A stretch of 64,000 nt of DNA from Agromyces sp. Root81 (GTDB taxonomy: Bacteria > Actinomycetota > Actinomycetes > Actinomycetales > Microbacteriaceae): positions 372,001 to 436,000 of the forward strand of contig NZ_LMIR01000003.1 in the NCBI RefSeq assembly GCF_001429165.1, in the 5' to 3' direction. The position numbers were made by a program, and so were the translations under genes. The first letter of the stretch is position 1. Each line of letters opens with the position of its first letter. The notes under the pieces were generated by a model. The model was given only the letters and a program-made list of their open reading frames with translations. It was not told where the DNA came from and did no database searches. Of the stretch, positions 34,775 to 43,264 are shown piece by piece.

Positions 34775-35461
34775 TCAGCGAGCGACCGGCGACGCCTCCG
34801 CCATCGCAGCCTGCTCCTCGGGCGCGGAACGGTAGGGCCACGCCGCCCGGCTGATGCCGAGGATGCCGCTTCCGACGAGCAGGATGAACGCGGCGATCGC
34901 GATGACGTAGACCGTGACGCCGTCGTAGCCGACGCCCGGCTCGATGGCGGGGTTCAGGAACGGGTACGGGTACCAGCCGACGATCGCGCCGCGGATCATC
35001 GTGTAGACCACCCAGACGATCGGGACGATCGCGATCGTCCAGATGCGCTTCCACGCGATCGGCCGGCGCCCCGGAGCGAGCACCCAGTCGAGTACGACAT
35101 AGAGCGGGGCCCAGACGTGCAGGATCTCGTTCGACCACGGCACGGTGGCCGCCTGATCAAGCGCGAGGTCGCGCAGCAGCAGGTTGAAGACGACGAACGT
35201 CGTCGCCATGTAGGTCACGATCGAGGCCCGGGCGAGGTTGTACCAGCCGGGGTCGCTCGAGCCGCGGAACGCGTACCAGGCGCCGATCAAGAGCACGATC
35301 GCCGACAGGGCGTTGGAGAGGATCGTGAAGAAGCTCAGGAAGTTGATGACGAAGAACACCGGATCCGGCACCATCGAGAGGCTCTTGGCGAACTGGCCGA
35401 CGATCGCGACGATGATGCCCGCCGCCGCCGCGACCCTGATGATGCCCCAGACGGTGCGCAT
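34775..35461 (-). CDS. Pr6Pr-family membrane protein
   Basis: 228 residues from ATG 35461. Six hydrophobic helices are seen. Motifs VINFLSFFTILSNALSAIVL, HVWAPLYVVLDWVLAPGRRP and WVVYTMIRGAIVGWYPYPF match the Pr6Pr family (actinobacterial relatives of the FAR-17a/AIG1 proteins). The function in bacteria is unknown; a serine-type hydrolase mechanism is known for the eukaryotic AIG1 relatives but has not been shown here. It is divergent from the oxidoreductase gene at 35563 and convergent with the hydrolase. Confidence 0.85.
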   Translation of the reverse strand: MRTVWGIIRVAAAAGIIVAIVGQFAKSLSMVPDPVFFVINFLSFFTILSNALSAIVLLIGAWYAFRGSSDPGWYNLARASIVTYMATTFVVFNLLLRDLALDQAATVPWSNEILHVWAPLYVVLDWVLAPGRRPIAWKRIWTIAIVPIVWVVYTMIRGAIVGWYPYPFLNPAIEPGVGYDGVTVYVIAIAAFILLVGSGILGISRAAWPYRSAPEEQAAMAEASPVAR

Positions 35462-35562
35462 TCGCTCTCCCCTGCTCGGTGGTGCCCCCGGTCACCCGGC
35501 GGTCGGTGCGATCATAGCGAGGACGGATACGGTGCGATGAGCAATCTCGAGAGGGTGTGTCG

Positions 35563-36525
35563 ATGCGGGCATTGGTGATCGATCGGACGGGCGGACCCGA
35601 GGAGCTCCACATCGCCGAGGTGCCCGACCCGATCCGCATCAGCGACGAGGTGGTCGTGCGGGTCGTCGCGGCGGGCGTGAACCCGATCGACGCGAAGACC
35701 AGGTCGGGACGCGGGGTCTCCCGCGCCATCTCCGCCTACCCGGCGGTGCTCGGCGGCGACTTCGCCGGCGTCGTGGAGTCGGTGCCCTACGCGGCGCATC
35801 CGCTGCAGCCCGGCGACCGGGTGTACGGCATGGGGCGAGTGCCGCGCGTCGGCGGCAGCTACGCCGAACTCATCTCGGTCGGCTCGATGAGCGTGACCCG
35901 CATGCCGTCCACCCTCTCGTTCGCCGAGGCCGCGGCAGTGCCGATCGCGGCGCTCACCGCATGGGGCGCGGTCGTCGACACGGCCCGGGTGCACGACGGG
36001 CAACGGGTGCTCGTCCACGCTGGCGCCGGCGGAGTGGGTCACTTCGCGGTGCAGTTCGCCGCGTACTTCGGCGCGGTCGTCACGGCCACGGCCTCTGCCC
36101 GCAACGCCGACTTCCTGCGCGAGCTCGGCGCACGCCACGTCATCGACTACGCGGCGGAGCGATTCGACGAGATCGTGAGCGACCAGGACGTGGTCATCGA
36201 CCTGATCGGCAACGTCACGGATGCCACGGGCTCACGCTCGCTCGACGTGCTGCGGCCGGCCGGGCTGATCGTGACGGTGCCCACCGGCTCCTGGCCGACC
36301 ATGGCCGAGGAGGCTGCGGCCCGGGGCATCCGTGCCACCGGCTACTCGGTCGCGCCCGATGCCCGCACCCTCTCGGTGATCACGCGCCTCATCGACGACG
36401 GCGCCGTGCGCGTGCACGTCGACCGCGAGTTCCCGCTCGAGGACGGTGCGGAGGCGCATCGACTGCTCGAGGCCGGGCACGTCCGCGGCAAGGTCGTGCT
36501 GCGGGTCATCCCCGACCCGGCCTGA
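35563..36525 (+). CDS. Zinc-independent medium-chain dehydrogenase (quinone oxidoreductase-like)
   Basis: 320 residues from ATG 35563, with GAGAGGG 8 bases upstream; GTG 35557 is an alternative. The N-terminal catalytic domain has VAAGVNPIDAKTRSGRG and LGGDFAGVV. The Rossmann part has HAGAGGVGHFAVQFAAYFGA and VVTATASARNADFLRELGA. No zinc ligands are present, placing it among the NADPH:quinone reductases (QOR/zeta-crystallin class). It should reduce quinones or enones with NADPH. It stands alone; the next gene is convergent. Confidence 0.9.
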   Translation: MRALVIDRTGGPEELHIAEVPDPIRISDEVVVRVVAAGVNPIDAKTRSGRGVSRAISAYPAVLGGDFAGVVESVPYAAHPLQPGDRVYGMGRVPRVGGSYAELISVGSMSVTRMPSTLSFAEAAAVPIAALTAWGAVVDTARVHDGQRVLVHAGAGGVGHFAVQFAAYFGAVVTATASARNADFLRELGARHVIDYAAERFDEIVSDQDVVIDLIGNVTDATGSRSLDVLRPAGLIVTVPTGSWPTMAEEAAARGIRATGYSVAPDARTLSVITRLIDDGAVRVHVDREFPLEDGAEAHRLLEAGHVRGKVVLRVIPDPA

Positions 36526-36570
36526 GCCGGGCGGGGCGAGCGGAGCGCGCTCGCGCTCGGCTCGGGCCGC

Positions 36571-37530
36571 TCAGCCCGCGCGTGCGTCGAGCAGGGCGCT
36601 GCCGAGCTCGCTCCTGAGGTAGAGCACGCTGTGCCCGTACCGCGTCGAGACGAGCAGCCCGGCGTCGCGGAGCGCACGCAGGTGCTGGTTCACGGCCGAC
36701 GGGGTGACGCCGAAGCGCACACCGAGCTCGGTCGACGAGGCGGGGTCGCCGAGGGCGGAGAGCAGGCTCGCCCGTGTCTCGCCGAGGATCGCGGCGATGG
36801 CGGCGGGGTTGGCGACGCGCTCGTTCTCCCAGAGCGCGCCCTGACCGCGCGCCGGATACATGATCATCGGCGGCCCGTCGCCGATCGGCGCGGAGCCACG
36901 GCGCGTGAACATCGTCGGCACGAGTGTGAGGCCGAGACCGTCGATCGGCTGCACGCGGTCCGCCGGGTCCTTCAGCCGTACCGACACGACGCCGCCCTCG
37001 TAGTCGACCGTCGAGGAGATGTCGTTCAGCATCGTCGAGAGACCGCTCTGCGCGATCTGGCGACCCCGGTGCACGACGTCGGCCTCGAGCACCGCCCGCA
37101 TGCGCGGCCAGTACGGTGCGAACGAGGCATCCCAGAGCTCCCGCAGGGCCCGCACGATGCGCCGGATGGCGACGCGCGGCGAGCCCTCGAACACCGGCGG
37201 CACGTACCCGTGCACCGCGACGAGGTCGCCGATGAACGTCTCGGACGGAGTCGCCAGCAGTTGCTCGAACTCGTCGTCGAGCCGCGTGAGCGGCGACTCG
37301 GGGCGCGGGTTCAGGAAGTCGGGCGTCCACAGGCGGTCGTCGATGAGCCAGCGCAGCGCCTCGGCATCGAGGTCGGCGCGTGCCGCCTCGGTGCGACGCA
37401 GCCACGGCAGCTGCAGGGGGAAGCGCGACGGGTCGCCGATGGCGCGCAACGACAGGCCGAGTTCGCAGAGCGGCGAGATGCCGAAGCGCACGGCGGCGAC
37501 GTCGCCCTCGTTGAGCACGTATCGCAACAT
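36571..37530 (-). CDS. ArsR-type winged-helix regulator with DUF5937-like N-terminal domain
   Basis: 319 residues from ATG 37530. The long N-terminal part (residues 1-235; RFGISPLCELGLSLRAI, then LVAVHGYVPPVF and GLTLVPTMFTRRG) matches a regulator family common in actinobacteria. The C-terminal ArsR winged helix is at about 240-315 (GETRASLLSALGDPASSTEL, VTPSAVNQHLRALRDAGLLV). It is divergent from an MFS gene starting 57 bases away. A perfect inverted repeat (37529-37547) overlaps its start codon and is the probable operator. The ligand-binding N-terminus suggests induction by a small molecule exported by the transporter. Confidence 0.85.
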   Translation of the reverse strand: MLRYVLNEGDVAAVRFGISPLCELGLSLRAIGDPSRFPLQLPWLRRTEAARADLDAEALRWLIDDRLWTPDFLNPRPESPLTRLDDEFEQLLATPSETFIGDLVAVHGYVPPVFEGSPRVAIRRIVRALRELWDASFAPYWPRMRAVLEADVVHRGRQIAQSGLSTMLNDISSTVDYEGGVVSVRLKDPADRVQPIDGLGLTLVPTMFTRRGSAPIGDGPPMIMYPARGQGALWENERVANPAAIAAILGETRASLLSALGDPASSTELGVRFGVTPSAVNQHLRALRDAGLLVSTRYGHSVLYLRSELGSALLDARAG

Positions 37531-37547
37531 GTAGCGAAACGCTACAT
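37529..37547. promoter_or_regulatory. Operator candidate overlapping a start codon
   Basis: ATGTAGCG-AAA-CGCTACAT, a perfect 8-bp inverted repeat. Its first two bases lie inside the ATG of the ArsR-type gene (37530, minus strand) and it is 40 bases before the GTG of the divergent MFS gene. A protein bound here would block both transcripts, and the overlap implies that the regulator message is leaderless or very short-leadered. Confidence 0.7.
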
Positions 37548-37586
37548 CAATTTCTCGCGCCCGGCGGGTCTGCCAGAACTGTACGA

Positions 37587-38981
37587 GTGAGCCCTACCTC
37601 CCCCACGACCCCCGACACCGGAACGGTGCCGACCATCGGCCCCGAGACCCCCGGCACGGCCTCGCTCATCACCCGCATCGCGGCATCCGTCTCGGATCCG
37701 GTGCTGCGCATCCTCGTCGGCGCGACCCTGATCTCGCGCGTCGGCCGCGGCATCTTCCTGACCGTGACGGTGCTCTACTTCACCTTCATCGTCGGCCTCG
37801 CGCCGCACGAGGTCGCGATCGTGCTCGCCGCGGCGAGCGCGGCCGGCGTGATCGCCTCGCTCGGCGGCGGCTGGCTCGCCGACCGGTACAGCGCCAAGCG
37901 CCTCCTCATCGTCTTCACCGCCATCGAGGGCGTCGCGCTCATCGCCTACGTCTTCGCCGGCGACTTCATCACGGCGCTCGTGATCGCCGTCGTCTGCGGC
38001 CTCTTCGAGCAGGGTGCGAACTCGACGCGCTCGGCGATCATCGCGCGCGCCTTCACCGGCGAGAGCCGGGTGCACGCCCGCGCCGTGCTCCGCACCGTCA
38101 CGAACCTCGCCATCGCCGTCGGCTCGGGACTCGGCGCGCTCGCCCTCGCGATCGGCACCGCCGAGGCGTACCGTTTCCTCATCGCCGGCGCGGGCGTGCT
38201 CTACCTGCTGGGGCTCATCCAGCTCGTTCGCCTGCCGTCGCGGGTCGACGCCCCCGCTCGCCAGCCCGTCGCGCCCGTGACGACCGCGACCGGCTCGTTC
38301 GACGCGAGCGCCAGCGCCGAGGCCGCCGCCGCCGAGCGCCGCGCGTGGCGACGGCACTCGCCCTGGCGGGACCCGCGCTACCTCGTGCTGACCGCACTCA
38401 GCGCGATCTTCGGCATGCAGTTCGGCGTCGCGGAGCTCGGCGTGCCGCTCTGGATCGCCCGCGAGACCACGGCCCCCGAGGCCGTCGTCGCAGCACTCCT
38501 CATCCTCAACACGATCATCGTCGTGATCTTCCAGGTGCCGCTGTCGCGGGGCACGCACGACCTGCGCGTCGCCGCCCGCGTCTCGGGCATCGCAGCGTGG
38601 CTCATGGCTGCGGCGTGCCTCGTCTACGCCTCCGCAGCGGGGCTCCCGATCGGCTTCGCGATCACCGTGCTCGTCTTCGCCGCGATCATCCACGCCTTCG
38701 CCGAGGTGCTCTCGCAGGCGGGCGGCTGGGGCCTCAGCTTCGAGCTGGCCGACCCCGTGCAGGCCGGCAGCTACCAGGGCGTGTTCGGCATGGGCTACAC
38801 GGTCGGCGCCCTCGCGGCGCCCCTCCTCGTCAACGCCACGGCGATCTCGCACGGGTTCTCTGGGTGGGTCGTGCTCGCGGTGATCTTCCTGACCTCGGGC
38901 CTCGGCACCTGGTGGCTCGCCCGGCGCGCGGCGCGAGCCGCCGACGCAGCAGTCGGCACCGCGGCATCCGCTGCGTCGTAG
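37587..38981 (+). CDS. MFS transporter
   Basis: 464 residues from GTG 37587, the first start in frame after the divergent operator; no ribosome site is seen, so it may also be leaderless. About twelve helices are visible; GGGWLADRYSAKRLLIVF is the family loop 2-3 motif and RAVLRTVTNLAIAVGSGLGA lies in helix 5. A central cytoplasmic loop (about 215-250) is Ala-rich. It belongs to the actinobacterial MFS group usually found divergent from ArsR/DUF5937 regulators and thought to export drugs. The substrate is unknown. Confidence 0.88.
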   Translation: MSPTSPTTPDTGTVPTIGPETPGTASLITRIAASVSDPVLRILVGATLISRVGRGIFLTVTVLYFTFIVGLAPHEVAIVLAAASAAGVIASLGGGWLADRYSAKRLLIVFTAIEGVALIAYVFAGDFITALVIAVVCGLFEQGANSTRSAIIARAFTGESRVHARAVLRTVTNLAIAVGSGLGALALAIGTAEAYRFLIAGAGVLYLLGLIQLVRLPSRVDAPARQPVAPVTTATGSFDASASAEAAAAERRAWRRHSPWRDPRYLVLTALSAIFGMQFGVAELGVPLWIARETTAPEAVVAALLILNTIIVVIFQVPLSRGTHDLRVAARVSGIAAWLMAAACLVYASAAGLPIGFAITVLVFAAIIHAFAEVLSQAGGWGLSFELADPVQAGSYQGVFGMGYTVGALAAPLLVNATAISHGFSGWVVLAVIFLTSGLGTWWLARRAARAADAAVGTAASAAS

Positions 38982-39029
38982 CGACGCGCCGACGCGCCGA
39001 CCGCGTCATGCCGCCGACTGCGCGGCGAG

Positions 39030-39626
39030 CTACTGCGCGACGAGCGGATGCTCCATCACCCAGTCGTCCTCGACCCGGCCGCCCACCACGAAGTGCTTGT
39101 CGCCGACCTTCGCGAACCCGTGCCGCTCGTAGAACGCGATCGCCCGGGCGTTCTCCTCGTTCACGCCGAGCCATGCGGTGGCCGCCCCCGACGCCCGGGC
39201 CGCCTCGAGCGAGGCGCGCATGAGCGCCGCACCGGTGCCCGTGCCGTGCGAGCCGGCGAGCACGTAGACCTTGCTGAACTCGATCGCCGGTCGGGCCGTG
39301 ACCGCGCGAGCGGCGTCGGGGTCGCCGGGTTCGCCCGCGACGAGCATCGTGTAGCCGAGGAGGCGCGGCGCGTCGGCCGCACCGGCCGCACCGGCGTCGT
39401 CGGCCTGCGGAGGCTCGGCGACGAGCAGGATGCGCTCGGGGTCGGCGAGGTAGCCCACGAATTGCTCCACGCCGAAGTTGCGGGCGATGAAGTCGGCGAT
39501 CGCCTCGGCGGTCGTGTGCGGCGGGCAGGCCAGCGGGAACGTCTCGGCGGCGAGCGACGCGAGCGCGGCGGCATCCGTCATCGCGGCAGGTCGGATGCGG
39601 ACGGCGGTGTCGGTCGGCTGGGTCAC
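39030..39626 (-). CDS. GNAT-family N-acetyltransferase
   Basis: 198 residues from GTG 39626; the open frame reaches 39674 but the extra part overlaps a hairpin and has no ribosome site. The fold begins at VRIRPAAMTDAAALASLAAE. The acetyl-CoA-binding motif A is VYVLAGSHGTGTGAALMRAS (R/QxxGxG/A), followed by AWLGVNEENARAIAFYERHGF with motif B Tyr and VGDKHFVVGG. It acetylates an unknown amine. The order and length match general acetyltransferases of the RimI/PaiA-like kind. It is convergent with the MFS gene and lies downstream of aceB, with a terminator hairpin between. Confidence 0.88.
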   Translation of the reverse strand: MTQPTDTAVRIRPAAMTDAAALASLAAETFPLACPPHTTAEAIADFIARNFGVEQFVGYLADPERILLVAEPPQADDAGAAGAADAPRLLGYTMLVAGEPGDPDAARAVTARPAIEFSKVYVLAGSHGTGTGAALMRASLEAARASGAATAWLGVNEENARAIAFYERHGFAKVGDKHFVVGGRVEDDWVMEHPLVAQ

Positions 39627-39660
39627 GAGCACCGATTCTGGCAGACGCGCCGGGCACGAC

Positions 39661-39722
39661 GAAGGGGCCGCCACGACCGCGGCACCTCCGGGATCGCCGG
39701 ATGCGGTCGGGACGGCCCCTTC
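39661..39722 (-). terminator. Long hairpin downstream of aceB
   Basis: GAAGGGGCCG (39661-39670) pairs with CGGCCCCTTC (39713-39722); inside, GACCGC pairs with GCGGTC (39675-39680 and 39703-39708) and TCCGG with CCGGA at the tip. The whole lies 28-89 bases after the aceB stop and probably ends the aceA-aceB transcript. No T-run follows. Confidence 0.7.
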
Positions 39723-39749
39723 AGGCCTGGTCTCAGAGGAAGTTCTCCC

Positions 39750-41444
39750 TCAGAGGAAGCGCGCGTAGGCGCCGACGGTGAGGAAGGTCGGGAACTCGGG
39801 CTCGAGCGCCACGCTGCGGAACACCGAGATCGCGTCGTCGAACCGGTCGCCCTCGAAGCGCGGCAGGGCGGCGACGGCCTCGGCCATGAGGCGCACGATC
39901 GAAGTCTGGTCGATGCGCGTGCCCTCGGCCGTGACCGTGTTCTCGTTCAGCCACTGCCAGATCTGCGAACGCGAGATCTCGGCCGTCGCTGCGTCCTCCA
40001 TGAGGTTGTCGATCGCCGCAGCACCTGTACCGCGCAGCCACGACTCGATGTAGCGGATCGCGATCGAGACGTTGTCGCGCACACCGCCCTCGGTGACCTC
40101 GCCGCCGATCGACGGGATGTCGAGCAGCTCGGCCGCCGTCACGTGCACGTCGTCGCGGAGGCGGTCGACCTGGTTCGGCCGGTCGCCGAGCACCGCGTCG
40201 AACTCGGCGCGGGCCGTTGCGATCAGGTCGGGGTGCGCGACCCACGTGCCGTCGAAGCCGTCGCCGGCCTCGCGGCGCTTGTCGGCCGAGACCGCGGCGA
40301 GCGCGCGCTCGGTGACCTCGGGGTCGCGCCGGTTCGGGATGAACGCGCTCATGCCGCCGATGGCATGCGCCCCGCGCTTGTGGCAGGTCGACACCAGCAG
40401 CTCGGTGTAGGCGCGCATGAACGGCACCGTCATCGTGATCGCCTTGCGGTCGGGCATGACCCAGCGACGACCGCGCGAACGGAACGTCTTCACGATCGAG
40501 AAGATGTAGTCCCAGCGCCCGGCGTTCAGGCCCGCGCAGTGGTCGCGGAGCTCGTAGAGGATCTCGTCCATCTGGAACGCGGCCTGGATCGTCTCGATGA
40601 GCACCGTCGCGCGCACCGTGCCCTGTGGGATGCCGAGCCGGTTCTGCGCGTAGACGAAGATGTCGTTCCAGAGCTTCGCCTCGCGGTGAGACTCGAGCTT
40701 CGGCAGGTAGAAGTACGGCCCGCGGCCGGCGGCGATGAGCGCCTGCGCGTTGTGGAAGAAGTACAGCCCGAAGTCGACGAGCGAACCCGAGGCGTGCATC
40801 GCGCGCCCCGCCCGGTCGTGGAACTTCAAGTGCTTCTCGACGAGGTGCCAGCCACGCGGGCGCATCACGATCGTCGGCGTCTCCTCGGCCGTGACGCGGT
40901 ACTGCTTGCCCTCAGGACTCGTGTACTCGAGACGGTCGCGCAGCGCGTCGAAGAGGCTCAGCTGGCCCTCGATGACGTTCGCCCAGGTGGGGCTCGTGGC
41001 GTCCTCCTGGTCGGCGAGCCAGACCTTCGCGCCCGAGTTCAGCGCGTTGATCGCCATCTTGCGATCGGTCGGGCCGGTGATCTCCACGCGGCGGTCCTCG
41101 AGGCCGGGGCCGGGCCCGGCGACGCGCCAGTCGGCGTTGTTCCTGATCGACTCGGTCTCCGGCAGGAACTTCGGGTCGCGGCCGTTCGCCGCGTCGACGC
41201 GGGTCTGCAGCCGCACGGCGAGCAGCTCGTGCCGGGTGCCGGCGAAGCGGTCGTGCAGCTCCGCCAGGAAGGCGAGGGCGTCGGGCGTCAGGATCTCGTC
41301 GTACCGCTCGCCGAGCGGCGCGGTGATCTCGATGCGCGGTTCGACGGTCTGGAAGCTGCCGGCGGCGCGCTTCGGTTCGGGGAGGCGAGCGGATGCGGCA
41401 TCCGTTCGCTCTCGTTCGAGCGTCATGCTGGGTGTGGTGTTCAT
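39750..41444 (-). CDS. aceB: Malate synthase A
   Basis: 564 residues from ATG 41444, with AGAGGAG upstream. The family signature RDHCAGLNAGRWDYIFSI is intact, with VWLADQEDATSP and DGTWVAHPDLI elsewhere. The catalytic Arg (about residue 190, RPRGWH) and Asp (near 480) regions are conserved. It condenses glyoxylate and acetyl-CoA to malate in the glyoxylate shunt. It follows aceA by 38 bases on the same strand, so the shunt is one operon. Isoform A (single-domain, about 540 residues) fits the length, whereas the G isoform is about 730. Expression should rise on acetate or fatty acids. Confidence 0.97.
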   Translation of the reverse strand: MNTTPSMTLERERTDAASARLPEPKRAAGSFQTVEPRIEITAPLGERYDEILTPDALAFLAELHDRFAGTRHELLAVRLQTRVDAANGRDPKFLPETESIRNNADWRVAGPGPGLEDRRVEITGPTDRKMAINALNSGAKVWLADQEDATSPTWANVIEGQLSLFDALRDRLEYTSPEGKQYRVTAEETPTIVMRPRGWHLVEKHLKFHDRAGRAMHASGSLVDFGLYFFHNAQALIAAGRGPYFYLPKLESHREAKLWNDIFVYAQNRLGIPQGTVRATVLIETIQAAFQMDEILYELRDHCAGLNAGRWDYIFSIVKTFRSRGRRWVMPDRKAITMTVPFMRAYTELLVSTCHKRGAHAIGGMSAFIPNRRDPEVTERALAAVSADKRREAGDGFDGTWVAHPDLIATARAEFDAVLGDRPNQVDRLRDDVHVTAAELLDIPSIGGEVTEGGVRDNVSIAIRYIESWLRGTGAAAIDNLMEDAATAEISRSQIWQWLNENTVTAEGTRIDQTSIVRLMAEAVAALPRFEGDRFDDAISVFRSVALEPEFPTFLTVGAYARFL

Positions 41445-41482
41445 GGTCGTTGCTCCTCTGAGTTCGTGTGCCCGTGAGCGGG

Positions 41483-42805
41483 TCAGTGGTTGAACTGTTC
41501 TTCCTCGGTCGATCCGACGAGGGCGAGGGTTGCGCTGTTGGGGTTCAGCGCGGTGGCGATCTGGTCGAAGTAGCCGGTGCCCACCTCGCGCTGGTGGCGC
41601 GTGGCGGTGTATCCGGATGCCTCCGAGGCGAATTCCGCCTCCTGGAGTTCGACGTAGGCCGACATGTGGCGCTCGCTGTAGTCCTTCGCGAGCGTGAACA
41701 TGCCGTGGTTGAGCGAGTGGAAGCCCGCGAGGGTGATGAACTGGAATGCGTAGCCCATCGACGCGAGCTCGCGCTGGAACTTCGCGATCTGGTCGTCGTC
41801 GAGGTGGCGCTTCCAGTTGAACGAGGGCGAGCAGTTGTAGCTCAGGCGCTTGCCCGGGAACTTCGCGTGCACGGCCTCGGCGAAGCGACGCGCGAGGTCG
41901 AGGTCGGGCTCGGCCGACTCGACCCAGAGCAGGTCGGCGTACTCCGCGTAGGCGAGGCCGCGGGCGATGACCGGCTCGATGCCGTTCTGCACCTCGTAGA
42001 AGCCCTCGGCCGTGCGCTCGCCCGTGACGAACTGCTTGTCGCGCTCGTCGTGGTCGCTCGTGAGCAGCGTCGCGGCGAGGGCGTCGGTGCGGGCGATGAT
42101 GATCGACGGCACGCCGGCGACATCCGATGCCAGGCGTGCCGCGTTGATCGTGCGGATGTGCTGCGACGTGGGCACGAGCACCTTGCCGCCCATGTGGCCG
42201 CACTTCTTCTCACTCGCGAGCTGGTCCTCCCAGTGCACGCCGGCCGCACCGGCCTCGATCATCTGGTGCATGAGCTCGTAGGCGTTCAGCGGGCCGCCGA
42301 ATCCGGCCTCGGCGTCGGCGACGATGGGGGCCATCCAGTCGCGGTCGTCGTTGCCCTGCTCGATCTGGCCGGCGCGGAGCAGCGCGTTGTTGATGCGGCG
42401 CACGACGGCCGGCACGGAGTTCGCGGGGTAGAGCGACTGGTCGGGGTAGGTCTGGCCCGAGAGGTTCGCGTCGGCCGCGACCTGCCAGCCGCTGAGGTAG
42501 ATCGCCTTCAGGCCGGCGCGCACCTGCTGCACGGCCTGGTTGCCGGTGAGGGCACCGAGCGCGGCCGACCACTGCGGGTCCTCCTGCGGGGCGAACGCCG
42601 TACCCGTGTTCTGCTGGATGTCCTGCCAGAGCTTCTCGGCGCCGCGCTTGGCGAGCGTGCGCTCCTCGCGGACCGGGCCGCGGAGCGCGATGACGTCTTC
42701 GGCGGTGTAGTCGCGGCTCACGTCGCTCCACCGCGGGTTCGCGTCCCACTCGAGCTGCAGCTCGGCTGCGGTCTGGGTCTGGTCGCCGGGGCGGTTCGTG
42801 CTCAT
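41483..42805 (-). CDS. aceA: Isocitrate lyase
   Basis: 440 residues from ATG 42805, with GAAGGAG upstream. The active-site loop [13 protein letters not shown] carries the catalytic Cys; [26 protein letters not shown] and [15 protein letters not shown] complete the site. It cleaves isocitrate to succinate and glyoxylate at the start of the glyoxylate shunt. It is the first gene of the operon with aceB. A 459-base gap upstream holds regulatory-looking repeats. A RamB-type regulator gene, whose homologues control aceA and aceB in Corynebacterium and Mycobacterium, lies at 58463. Confidence 0.98.
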   Translation of the reverse strand: MSTNRPGDQTQTAAELQLEWDANPRWSDVSRDYTAEDVIALRGPVREERTLAKRGAEKLWQDIQQNTGTAFAPQEDPQWSAALGALTGNQAVQQVRAGLKAIYLSGWQVAADANLSGQTYPDQSLYPANSVPAVVRRINNALLRAGQIEQGNDDRDWMAPIVADAEAGFGGPLNAYELMHQMIEAGAAGVHWEDQLASEKKCGHMGGKVLVPTSQHIRTINAARLASDVAGVPSIIIARTDALAATLLTSDHDERDKQFVTGERTAEGFYEVQNGIEPVIARGLAYAEYADLLWVESAEPDLDLARRFAEAVHAKFPGKRLSYNCSPSFNWKRHLDDDQIAKFQRELASMGYAFQFITLAGFHSLNHGMFTLAKDYSERHMSAYVELQEAEFASEASGYTATRHQREVGTGYFDQIATALNPNSATLALVGSTEEEQFNH

Positions 42806-43264
42806 GGTGGTGCTCCTTCGGTGCAGCGGGCGGATGCTTCGTGGTGCTCCGTTCGGCGTCTGCTTCGGCGCCGTCGGGGTGGCTGTGCATCCACTCTGCG
42901 CTCGCTCGGAGGGGCCGACCCGACGATTCGGGGGGTGAACTTTCGGCGTTCTTCTGCGCGCCAGAAGTTCCCGCTCTCGCGCGCACTCCTGCACCCGCCC
43001 GACACCCACACCCACACCCACACCCACACCCAGCGCCGAGATGACACTTCTCGTCGGCTCAACATGGGTGCGATCGACAAGACGTGTCACCTCGACGCGA
43101 CGAGGGTGCCGGTCCACCCCCGTTCCGCGAGGGCGCGAGCGGTGCGAGCGATGAGCTCGGCTCGGGGCGTCCCCTTGGTTATTCGGGAGACATGTCATCT
43201 CGACGCGCGCGTCGAGTGGGTGGTGGGGTGGCTGAAGTGGATGGGTGAGGGGTGCTGGGGCGCG
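42806..43264. promoter_or_regulatory. 459-base aceA upstream region
   Basis: No gene is supported here. Contents by position: an inverted repeat CTTCTG-CGCGC-CAGAAG (42951-42967) beside GAACTTCTG on the minus strand; five ACACCC hexamers (43002-43031); and three copies of a motif close to TGTCAYCTCGRCGC (minus strand 43045-43032, plus strand 43085-43098 and 43193-43206). Its position suggests several regulators act on aceA. The histidine kinase gene ends at 43265, so its terminator should also be near the right edge, but no strong hairpin is seen. Confidence 0.55.
43002..43031 (+). repeat. Hexanucleotide tandem repeat (ACACCC x5)
   Basis: Five perfect copies of ACACCC in the untranslated region about 200 bases upstream of aceA; the same tract is (GGGTGT)x5 on the aceA strand. 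A tract like this can change length by slippage. Confidence 0.95.

Noticed and set aside
43002-43031. ACACCC repeats as telomere-like DNA or a CRISPR remnant
   Set aside because: Only five short perfect hexamers exist, with no spacers and no chromosome end; a simple microsatellite explains them.
42806-43080. Short minus-strand frames upstream of aceA (for example 42802-43080)
   Set aside because: They run through the hexamer tract and encode a low-complexity Trp-Val repeat with no ribosome site; the region is better read as regulatory.
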